Positions 57,990 through 64,000 of a stretch of DNA of 64,000 nt are shown piece by piece. The stretch lies in NCBI RefSeq assembly GCF_017916515.1, contig NZ_JAFMTA010000001.1, forward strand, positions 1,289,033-1,353,032, given 5' to 3'. Below the pieces are notes generated by a model. That model was not told the DNA's origin, ran no database searches, and saw nothing but the letters and a program-made list of their open reading frames with translations. This DNA comes from Naasia sp. SYSU D00948 (GTDB lineage: Bacteria; Actinomycetota; Actinomycetes; Actinomycetales; Microbacteriaceae). The position numbers and the translations under genes are program-made. Every line of letters begins with the position of its first letter. Positions within the stretch are counted from its first letter, which is position 1.

Positions 57990-59441
57990 TCAGCCGAGGA
58001 GGGTCTCGACCGGGCCGCGCGCGAAGTAGACGACGAAGCCGGCCGCGACGACCCAGAGCAGGGGACTGATCGCGCGGGCCCGTCCGGACAGCGACTGCAC
58101 GACGACCCAGCTGATGAACCCCGCGCCGATGCCGTTCGCGATCGAGTAGGTGAGCGGCATCACGATGATCGTGAGGAACACCGGCAGCAGCACGCCGAAG
58201 TCGTTCATGTCGATGTGCCGGATCTGCGCCATCATCAGCGCGCCCACGATGACGAGGGACGCGGAGGCCACCTCCGTGGGCACGATCGTCGTGATCGGGG
58301 TGAAGAACATCGCGAGGAGGAAGAGTCCTCCCGTCACGATGTTCGCGAGGCCGGTCCGCGCCCCTTCGCCGATGCCGGCGCCGGACTCGATGAAGACGGT
58401 GTTCGAGGAGGAGGACGTCGCTCCGCCCGCGACCGCGCCGAGGCCCTCGACGACCAGGGCCGACTTCAGGCGGGGGAAATCACCTCGCGAATCGGCGAGT
58501 CCGGCTTCCCGGGAGAGGCCGGTGAAGGTGCCCATGGCGTCGAAGAAGTTCGTGAAGAGCAGCGTGAAGACGAGCATCGTCGCCGCGAGTGCTCCGATGC
58601 GCTCGAACGAGCCGAGGCTCACCTGGCCGACGAGGCCCAGGTCGGGGATGCTCACGAGGCTGGACGGCAGCTCGGGAACCGTGAGTCCCCACCCCTGAGG
58701 GTCGATCGCCTCGTCCTCGACCCGAGGGCCGAGGTCCCAGATCGCCTCGACGAGGATGGCGAGCACCGTCCCGGCCGCCAGGCCGATGAGGATCGCCCCC
58801 CGCACCTTCCGCACGAGCAGCACGGCCGTCAGCAGGAGGGTGACGACGAAGAGCAGCGTCGGGACGGTCGCCACGGAGCCGCCCGTGCCGAGCCCGACCG
58901 GAGGCGATCCGGTGCCGGTCGCGGTCACGAACCGCGCGTCGACGAGGCCGATGAACGCGATGAAGAGCCCGATGCCGACGGTGATCGCCGTCTTCAGCTG
59001 CAGCGGGACCGCGTCGAAGACCAGCTTGCGCAGCCCGGTCGCGGCGAGGAGGACGATCAGAAGACCGTTGACGAGGACCAGGCCCATCGCCTCCGGCCAG
59101 GTCACGTCGCCCACGACGCTGACGGCGAGGTAGGAGTTGATGCCGAGGCCCGCCGCGAAGGCGAAGGGCAGGCGGGTGACGAGGCCGAACAGGATCGTCA
59201 TCACGCCCGCGGTCAGGGCGGTGACCGCCGCGACCTGGCCGAACGGCAACGTCCCGCCCTCGACGTCCGTCCCGCTCGACAGGATGATCGGGTTCAGGAT
59301 GACGATGTAGGCCATCGCGACGAACGTGACGAGCCCGCCCCGGATCTCGGCGCCGACGGTCGACCCCCGCGCGCTGATCTCGAAGAAGCGGTCGAGACGG
59401 CTCGCGGGCCGCGTCTCGGTGCCGGATGGCTGGACGGTCAT
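57990..59441 (-). CDS. NCS2-family purine permease (AzgA/PbuG-like)
   Basis: 483 aa with about 12-14 helices. It matches the adenine/guanine/hypoxanthine group: FFEISARGSTVGAEIRGGLVTFVAMAYIVILNP at the start, FAFAAGLGINSYLAVSVVG, TNFFDAMGTFTGLSREAGL and SSSSNTVFIESGAGIGEGARTGLANIVTGG. It imports purine bases with protons across the inner membrane. GGAGGAGA precedes ATG 59441. It is convergent with the GH140-like gene and could be unlinked to the glycan locus. Confidence 0.92.
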   Translation of the reverse strand: MTVQPSGTETRPASRLDRFFEISARGSTVGAEIRGGLVTFVAMAYIVILNPIILSSGTDVEGGTLPFGQVAAVTALTAGVMTILFGLVTRLPFAFAAGLGINSYLAVSVVGDVTWPEAMGLVLVNGLLIVLLAATGLRKLVFDAVPLQLKTAITVGIGLFIAFIGLVDARFVTATGTGSPPVGLGTGGSVATVPTLLFVVTLLLTAVLLVRKVRGAILIGLAAGTVLAILVEAIWDLGPRVEDEAIDPQGWGLTVPELPSSLVSIPDLGLVGQVSLGSFERIGALAATMLVFTLLFTNFFDAMGTFTGLSREAGLADSRGDFPRLKSALVVEGLGAVAGGATSSSSNTVFIESGAGIGEGARTGLANIVTGGLFLLAMFFTPITTIVPTEVASASLVIVGALMMAQIRHIDMNDFGVLLPVFLTIIVMPLTYSIANGIGAGFISWVVVQSLSGRARAISPLLWVVAAGFVVYFARGPVETLLG

Positions 59442-59530
59442 TCGGTCTCCTCCCCCGTCCGACCGTAGCCGCACGCGGACGGAACGACGGCGGCCGGGGG
59501 CGCCGCTGCCGCTGATGGACTCCGTCCGGG

Positions 59531-60508
59531 TCAGAAGCCCTCGGGAGCCCGTGGAGTGTAGGGGCCCTCCAGGGCGTTCAGCTCCTCGGCCGTCAGCTCG
59601 AGGTCGAGCGACGCGAGGGCGTCCTCGAGGTGCACCGGCTTCGTCGCGCCGACGATCGGAGCGGTGACGGCCTCCTGCTGCCGGACCCAGGCGAGCGCGA
59701 CCTGGGCCCGGGACACTCCTCGGGCCTCCGCCACAGCTGCGACCGCGGATACGATGCGCCGGTTCGACTCCTCCTGCTCGCGGTACAGGGTCGCGCCGAA
59801 CCGGTCCGTCTCGGAGCGCTCGGTCCGGTCGTCCCAGTCCCGGGTGAGGCGTCCGCGGGCGAGCGGCGACCACGGCAGCACCCCCACGTGAAGGTCGCGG
59901 CAGAGCGGGTGCATCTCGCGCTCCTCCTCGCGCTGCAGGAGGTTGTACTGGTCCTGCATCGCGACGAACGGCGTCCACCGGTTCTCCCGCGCCACGTGCT
60001 GGGCCTTCGCGAACTGCCAGGCCCACATCGAGGAGGCGCCGAGGTAGCGGACCTTGCCGGCCCGCACGAGGTCGTGCAGGGCCTCCATCGTCTCCTCGAT
60101 GGGGGTCTCCGGGTCCCAGCGGTGGATCTGGTACAGGTCGACGTAGTCCGTGCCGAGGCGCCGGAGGCTGTCGTCGATCGCGGAGAGGATGTGCGCCCGC
60201 GACAGTCCGGCGTCGTTCGGTCCCGGTCCCATCCGGCCGTGCACCTTGGTCGCGATCACCACCTCGTCGCGGCGCGCGTACTCGGCGAGCGCGCGACCGA
60301 CGATCTCCTCGCTCGTGCCGGCCGAGTAGACGTCCGCGGTGTCGAAGGTCGTGATCCCCGCCTCGACCGCCCGCCGGAGGAAGGGGCGGCTCTCCTCCTC
60401 GGGCAGCGTCCACTCGTGCGGCCCGCGATCGGGCGCGCCGTAGCTCATGCAGCCCAGGACGATCTCGGACACCTTCAGGCCGGACCCGCCGACGTTCACA
60501 TATCTCAT
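59531..60508 (-). CDS. Aldo/keto reductase (YajO/Tas-type)
   Basis: 325 aa. The tetrad is present: Asp and Tyr in FDTADVYSAGTSEEIVG, Lys in VIATKVHGRMG and His in LYQIHRWDPETPIEE. GASSMWAWQFAKAQ and ALAWVRQQEAVTAPIVGATKP match the general AKR subgroup of actinobacteria. It is an NADPH-dependent reductase of broad or unknown substrate. It lies between the amino-acid ABC operon and the permease gene, all on the minus strand, but with gaps of about 90 bp on both sides. Confidence 0.9.
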   Translation of the reverse strand: MRYVNVGGSGLKVSEIVLGCMSYGAPDRGPHEWTLPEEESRPFLRRAVEAGITTFDTADVYSAGTSEEIVGRALAEYARRDEVVIATKVHGRMGPGPNDAGLSRAHILSAIDDSLRRLGTDYVDLYQIHRWDPETPIEETMEALHDLVRAGKVRYLGASSMWAWQFAKAQHVARENRWTPFVAMQDQYNLLQREEEREMHPLCRDLHVGVLPWSPLARGRLTRDWDDRTERSETDRFGATLYREQEESNRRIVSAVAAVAEARGVSRAQVALAWVRQQEAVTAPIVGATKPVHLEDALASLDLELTAEELNALEGPYTPRAPEGF

Positions 60509-60598
60509 CGCGTCCTTCCTACCGTCCCCTGCCGTGTCGAGGGTGGGGAGACGGAGCCCGGATCCGCCATCCGACGTCTCGGCCGGCGCCGGCTCGTC

Positions 60599-61363
60599 CT
60601 AGAGCGGATGCGTCAGGCGCTGCACGAAGCGCCGCGTGCGCTCCTCGCGCGGGCTCCCGAGCACCTGCGCGGGCGCGCCGCGCTCGACGATCACGCCGCC
60701 GTCCATGAACACGACCTGGTTCGCGACCTCGCGGGCGAACTGCAGCTCGTGCGTCGCCACGACCATGGTCCAGCCCTCCCCGGCGAGCTGCTTCATCAGC
60801 GAGAGCACCTCGCCGACCAGCTCGGGGTCGAGCGCGGACGTCGGCTCGTCGAACAGCAGCAGCTTCGGCTTCAAAGCGAGGGCGCGGACGATGCCCACCC
60901 GCTGCTGCTGCCCGCCGGACAGTGAGAACGGGTAGTCGTCGCGCTTCTCCGCGAGACCGACGCGCTCGAGGAGCGCCGTCGCCTCCGCGATCGCCTCCGC
61001 GCGCGGCCGCCGGTGGACGACGACCGGGCCCTCGATCACGTTCTCGAGCACCGTCATGTGCGGGAACAGGTTGTAGTGCTGGAACACCATGGCGGAGCGG
61101 TCGCGCAGCTCGCCGAGCGCCCGCTTCGAGACGGGGGCTCCGAAGTCGATGCTCGGTCCCCCGGCGACCGCGACCGTGCCGGCGTCCGGCACCTCGAGGC
61201 CGTTCAGGCAGCGCAGCAGGGTCGTCTTCCCCGATCCGGACGGCCCGATGAGCGTCGTCACCGTCCCGGCCGGCACGTCGAGGTCGACGGAGCGCAGCAC
61301 CTGATTCGCGCCGAAGCTCTTGGCGAGCGACCGGACCGTGAGGAGCGGGTCAGTGCGCGACAT
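60599..61363 (-). CDS. Polar amino-acid ABC transporter ATP-binding protein (GlnQ-like)
   Basis: 254 aa. Walker A GPSGSGKTT, Q-loop VFQHYNLFPHMTVLENVI, signature LSGGQQQRVGIVRAL, Walker B LLLFDEPTSALDPE, and switch His in VVATHELQFAREV. This is the GlnQ/HisP group. The ATG lies 14 bp inside the permease gene end. It is the last gene of the importer operon. Confidence 0.94.
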   Translation of the reverse strand: MSRTDPLLTVRSLAKSFGANQVLRSVDLDVPAGTVTTLIGPSGSGKTTLLRCLNGLEVPDAGTVAVAGGPSIDFGAPVSKRALGELRDRSAMVFQHYNLFPHMTVLENVIEGPVVVHRRPRAEAIAEATALLERVGLAEKRDDYPFSLSGGQQQRVGIVRALALKPKLLLFDEPTSALDPELVGEVLSLMKQLAGEGWTMVVATHELQFAREVANQVVFMDGGVIVERGAPAQVLGSPREERTRRFVQRLTHPL

Positions 61364-62018
61364 AGCGGTCCAATCGCCTCTCGATCCGGTTCTGGCCTCC
61401 GGAGAGCACCAGGCAGATGACCCAGTACACCAGCGCGGCCTCGACGTAGAGGAGCATGAACTCCCCGCTGAACGCCGCGATCTCCTGCGTCTGCCGGAAC
61501 AGGTCGGTGACGAGGATGAGGGAGGCCAGCGAGGTGTCCTTGACCAGGCTGATGAACGTGTTCGACAGCGGCGGCACCGAGACGCGCGCGGCCTGGGGCA
61601 GGATGATGCGGCGCAGCGCGAGCGGGGGCGACATCCCGATCACGTGGGCGGCCTCCCACTGCCCCTTGGGCACGGAGAGGATCGCGGCGCGCACGATCTC
61701 GGCGGCGTAGCCGCCGACGTTGATCGAGAACGCGGCGATCGCGCTCGGCCAGGGGTCGACGGTGAGGCCGATCGAGGGCAGCCCGTAGAAGATCACGAAG
61801 AGCTGCACGAGCAGCGGCGTCCCGCGGACCGCCGAGATGTAGAAGCGGGCGATCCCGGAGACGACGCGCACCTTCGACAGTCGCATGAGCGCGACGACGA
61901 CCGCGATCACGAGCCCCAGCGCGAACGAGATCAGCGCGAGCGGGATGGTGCCGGTGATCGCGCCGAGCACGATCGGCCCGAGCGACTCCAGGACGAGGGA
62001 GAGGTCCTCTCCCGTCAC
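61350..62018 (-). CDS. Polar amino-acid ABC transporter permease
   Basis: 222 aa from GTG 62018. His/Glu/Gln-type permease with helices near residues 18-40, 55-75 and 85-105. The signature FYISAVRGTPLLVQLFVIFYGLP and EAAHVIGMSPPLALRRIILPQAARV (the conserved EAA loop) are present. It overlaps the ATPase gene by 14 bp. The only permease gene present, so it probably forms a homodimer. Confidence 0.92.
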   Translation of the reverse strand: MTGEDLSLVLESLGPIVLGAITGTIPLALISFALGLVIAVVVALMRLSKVRVVSGIARFYISAVRGTPLLVQLFVIFYGLPSIGLTVDPWPSAIAAFSINVGGYAAEIVRAAILSVPKGQWEAAHVIGMSPPLALRRIILPQAARVSVPPLSNTFISLVKDTSLASLILVTDLFRQTQEIAAFSGEFMLLYVEAALVYWVICLVLSGGQNRIERRLDRYVAH

Positions 62019-62069
62019 GCGTGCGTCCCCGCGCTCCCCGCACGTACCCCGACCCGCGCGCGTGCGCTC

Positions 62070-62130
62070 GTCGAGATGCCACCTGGTGTCCTCATCCGGG
62101 CGTTGTGAGGAGTACAGGTGGCATTTCGAC
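62070..62130 (-). terminator. Large intercistronic stem-loop between binding protein and permease genes
   Basis: The 16-bp outer stem (GTCGAGATGCCACCTG with CAGGTGGCATTTCGAC, one G-T pair) encloses a second stem CCTCA/TGAGG. A second GC-rich inverted repeat (CCCTCCC/GGGAGGG) lies adjacent near 62134-62158. This suggests processing or partial termination after the binding-protein gene. Confidence 0.7.
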
Positions 62131-62165
62131 GGACCCTCCCCCCCGCCCGGCGGGAGGGGACGGGA

Positions 62166-62969
62166 CTACTGGGTGACATCGTCCCCGAAGTACTTCTGGC
62201 TGATCTCGGCGAGGGTGCCGTCCTCGCGCAGCTCCGCGAGGGCCTCGTCGACCGCCTCCACGAGCGTCTCGCTGCCCTTGGCGAAGGCGAAGGCCTGCTG
62301 AGAGGCGTCCTCGGTCTCGGCGGCGACCTTCAGGCCGTTCGCGCCCTCGGTGGTGCGGTAGTCGAGCCAGGTGAGCTCGTCGTTGATGGTCGCGTCGACC
62401 CGGCCCTGCGTGACGAGGGCGACGGCCTGGGCCCACCCCTCGACGGCCTCGACCTGGGCACCGCTCTCCTGGGCCAGCTCGTACCAGTTGCTGGTCAGCG
62501 ACTGGGCCGTGGTCTTGCCGGCGAGGTCCTCGAAGGAGGCGATGTCGGTGTTGCTCTCGAGGGTCACGATGACGCCCTGCGAGACGGTGTACGGCTCGGA
62601 GAAGAGGTAGTCCTCCTCGCGTTCCGGAGAGATGGACACCTGGTTGGCGATCGCGTCGAAGCGTCCGGCCTCGAGGCCCGCGAAGATCGCGTCCCACTGG
62701 GTCTCCTCGAAGCGCGCCTCCACGCCGAGCTTCTCGGCGACGGCCTCGGCGATCTCGACGTCGTAGCCCACGAGGTCCCCGGAGCCGTCCTCGTGGAACG
62801 AGAACGGGCGGTAGGTGCCCTCGGTGCCGAAGACGATCTCCCCGGCCTCCTGGATCTGGGCGAGCGCGTCGCCCTCCGTCTCGGCGCTCGAGCCGCCCGA
62901 GGTCGAGCAGCCCGCAAGCGCGAGGGTGCCGACGGCGAGGAGGGCGATGGCGGACAGGCGGTGCTTCAC
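62166..62969 (-). CDS. Polar amino-acid ABC transporter substrate-binding lipoprotein
   Basis: 267 aa from GTG 62969, giving VKHRLSAIALLAVGTLALAGC, a clean lipoprotein signal; the longer in-frame reading back to 63071 has none. The mature part is a family 3 (SBP_bac_3) protein: IVFGTEGTYRPFSFHEDGSGDLVGYDVEIAEAVAEKLG, FDAIANQVSISPER, YTVSQGVIV and the C-terminal LREDGTLAEISQKYFGDDV. It is of the FliY/cystine-binding type by general pattern, but the ligand cannot be fixed. First gene of the operon. Confidence 0.93.
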   Translation of the reverse strand: MKHRLSAIALLAVGTLALAGCSTSGGSSAETEGDALAQIQEAGEIVFGTEGTYRPFSFHEDGSGDLVGYDVEIAEAVAEKLGVEARFEETQWDAIFAGLEAGRFDAIANQVSISPEREEDYLFSEPYTVSQGVIVTLESNTDIASFEDLAGKTTAQSLTSNWYELAQESGAQVEAVEGWAQAVALVTQGRVDATINDELTWLDYRTTEGANGLKVAAETEDASQQAFAFAKGSETLVEAVDEALAELREDGTLAEISQKYFGDDVTQ

Positions 62970-63069
62970 GGGATGTGCTCCAAAGAGTGGCTGCGGCGTG
63001 CTCGGCCCCGAGATGGGGCCCGAAGGGATTCGAACACAGCAGGGGGCGGTCGCATTCCGCGGGGGCGTC

Positions 63070-63087
63070 ACGAGCGGTAACGCTCGT
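63070..63087. promoter_or_regulatory. Small inverted repeat upstream of the amino-acid ABC operon
   Basis: ACGAGCG-GTAA-CGCTCGT, a perfect 7-bp-arm palindrome about 100 bp upstream of the binding-protein start. It could be an operator or a short hairpin; no regulator gene is adjacent. Confidence 0.35.
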
Positions 63088-63136
63088 CGGGGTCAGCGGC
63101 GCCGGGCCGGGACGACGGTGCCAGGCGAGGAGAAGG

Positions 63137-63171
63137 GGGTGTGGCGGTATCCCCCCGGACCCGCCACACCC
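63137..63171 (-). terminator. Hairpin terminator downstream of the chaplin-like gene
   Basis: GGGTGTGGCGG (63137-63147) with CCGCCACACCC (63161-63171), 11 bp and a 13-nt loop. It lies 131 bp past the chaplin-like stop and upstream of the amino-acid ABC operon, separating the two units. Confidence 0.6.
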
Positions 63172-63301
63172 CGGGCAGGGCGGCAGCGCTACCCGACACG
63201 CTGCTCGCCCGCCTGGGGGTGCGCCAGGACCCGAACCCGGCGCACCCCGGCGGTCACGACGGCACCCGAAGCCGCCGTATCCGCCGCGCGGATGGCTGCA
63301 G

Positions 63302-64000
63302 CTAGCTCATCCGCATCCGCACGGCCAGAGCCGTCCCGGCGAGGGCGACCAGCGCACCCAGGCAGAAGGCGACGGCGTCGGCCGGCGTGGACAGCGGCAT
63401 CTGGCTGGTGACCGATGCCGGGGCGAGCGATGCCGGGCACTCCCGATCCGCCGGAGTGCTGCCGGTGCTGCCGGACGATCCGGACGCGACGCGAGTGCCG
63501 GCGTCACCGGCGGCGCCGATGGCCGGCTCGAGGCAGACCCTGGAGCCCACCCGGGCCGTCGCGGCCGCCGAACCGAGGGGCGCGGAGAGGAAGCCGTGGC
63601 CGCCGGAGTGACCCGGCGAGGACGATCCCGGGGTCGGCGACCCGCCTGCTCCCGGGGTCGGCGACCCGCCTGCTCCCGGGGTCGGCGATCCTCCGGTCCC
63701 CGGTGCGGGGACGCCACCCGAGCCGGGAACCGCCGGCGCGGGGATCCTGGCCTCCGCGTCCCCGCCGAGGGCGATCGCCAGGCCGCCGATCAGCAGCGGC
63801 AGGCGGACGTGAGGCGCCAGCTGGTTGCCGCCGAGCACGCTGTGGCTGCCGTCGGTGGTCCACTCGGTGTCGCCGCCGGCGGCCGGCGCGGTGGTGCCGG
63901 TGCCGGGTGCGGTGCGGCTGTCGGCGTCGCCGAGGACGCTGACGGCGTTGCCGCTGACGGTGACCGGTGCGGTGACGACGGGCGCGACCTGGTTGCCGCC
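63302..64000 (-). CDS. Chaplin-like repeat surface protein, C-terminal part (truncated by window edge)
   Basis: 232 codons are visible and the 5' part lies beyond 64000. The visible part begins inside a repeat: GGNQVAPVVTAPVTVSGNAV then SVLGDADSR. A second, diverged copy follows (SVLGGNQLAPHVRLPLLIGG then LAIALGGDAEAR). This GNQ/GN-V pattern resembles chaplin-type amyloid modules without their Cys. A Gly/Pro/Ser/Thr linker with GGSPTPGA repeats follows, then a domain with two spaced Cys (RVCLEPA, ECPASLA). A C-terminal membrane helix (FCLGALVALAGTALAV) and a short basic tail end the protein. No LPXTG is seen. It is likely a surface-anchored assembly or adhesion protein. Confidence 0.7.
   Translation of the reverse strand, partial: GGNQVAPVVTAPVTVSGNAVSVLGDADSRTAPGTGTTAPAAGGDTEWTTDGSHSVLGGNQLAPHVRLPLLIGGLAIALGGDAEARIPAPAVPGSGGVPAPGTGGSPTPGAGGSPTPGAGGSPTPGSSSPGHSGGHGFLSAPLGSAAATARVGSRVCLEPAIGAAGDAGTRVASGSSGSTGSTPADRECPASLAPASVTSQMPLSTPADAVAFCLGALVALAGTALAVRMRMS
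63627..63698. repeat. 24-bp tandem repeat in the chaplin-like gene
   Basis: Three head-to-tail copies of a 24-bp unit, two identical (63627-63650, 63651-63674) and a third diverged at its 3' end. They encode GGSPTPGA repeats of the linker. Such repeats can change copy number by slippage. Confidence 0.85.

Noticed and set aside
63020..63050. tRNA-like T-loop word GGATTCGAACAC on the plus strand
   Set aside because: Neither a 5-bp T-stem nor an acceptor stem can be formed around it; coincidental similarity rather than a tRNA or attachment-site remnant.
1..64000. CRISPR arrays, insertion sequences, prophage or integrative-element genes
   Set aside because: No regularly spaced direct repeats, transposase, integrase or phage structural genes were seen; the only tandem repeat lies inside the chaplin-like gene.

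Overview
The window is GC-rich DNA from an actinobacterium. Gene content and small-genome features (two-gene overlaps, leaderless starts, lipoprotein-type ABC binding proteins, a CebR-type cellobiose operon, a chaplin-like surface protein) suggest a plant-associated Microbacteriaceae; I cannot fix the genus from sequence alone. I see no IS element, prophage, integrase, CRISPR array or plasmid function.

Left part (1-13.6 kb): the tail of an alpha/beta hydrolase, a lipoate-ligase-like protein, a small GNAT, then a cellulose/cellobiose unit. This unit has a secreted GH6 cellulase, a LacI repressor (CebR), a GH1 beta-glucosidase, and the CebEFG-type importer. Perfect 14-bp palindromes of the CebR type lie in front of both the cellulase and cebE. 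A related palindrome lies in front of an aldehyde dehydrogenase/hydroxyacid dehydrogenase pair. Two secreted cell-wall-type proteins follow.

Core housekeeping (13.6-28.1 kb): phosphoglucomutase, prephenate dehydratase, a diacylglycerol-kinase-family protein, seryl-tRNA synthetase, a HAD phosphatase, three tRNA genes (Ser-UGA, Ser-GCU, Arg-ACG), an LCP-family cell-wall ligase, an XRE-cupin/B3-B4/EamA operon, dodecin, and several tiny cysteine-pair proteins. Many of these genes begin 6-7 nt after a TANNNT box and look leaderless. One 560-bp gene-free stretch (21.2-21.8 kb) is rich in stem-loops.

Catabolic islands (28.1-57.9 kb): first a TetR regulator and a six-gene operon (ABC importer, adenosine-deaminase-family protein, NtaA-type flavin monooxygenase), which looks like an uptake-and-degradation route for an unidentified heterocycle. 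Next comes a large plant-glycan locus: an aldose dehydrogenase-like AKR, GH2, a GH127 - RuBisCO-like protein - DUF1537 kinase operon, a sugar ABC importer, a racemase-fold protein, a SorC regulator, a fused FAD/Fe-S oxidase, an SDR, a GH78 rhamnosidase, an SMP-30 lactonase and a GH140-like (DUF5060/DUF4038-type) glycosidase. Together these resemble a route for apiose-containing pectin fragments: glycosidase, aldose dehydrogenase, lactonase, then kinase and RuBisCO-like enzyme to 3-phosphoglycerate plus glycolate, with the FAD/Fe-S enzyme as candidate glycolate oxidase. That assignment is inference; the apionate oxidoisomerase step is not identified in the window.

Right end (57.9-64 kb): a purine (NCS2/AzgA-type) permease, an AKR, a polar amino-acid ABC importer, and the C-terminal part of a chaplin-like repeat protein running off the right edge. 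Three separate ABC operons carry a strong stem-loop directly after the binding-protein gene.
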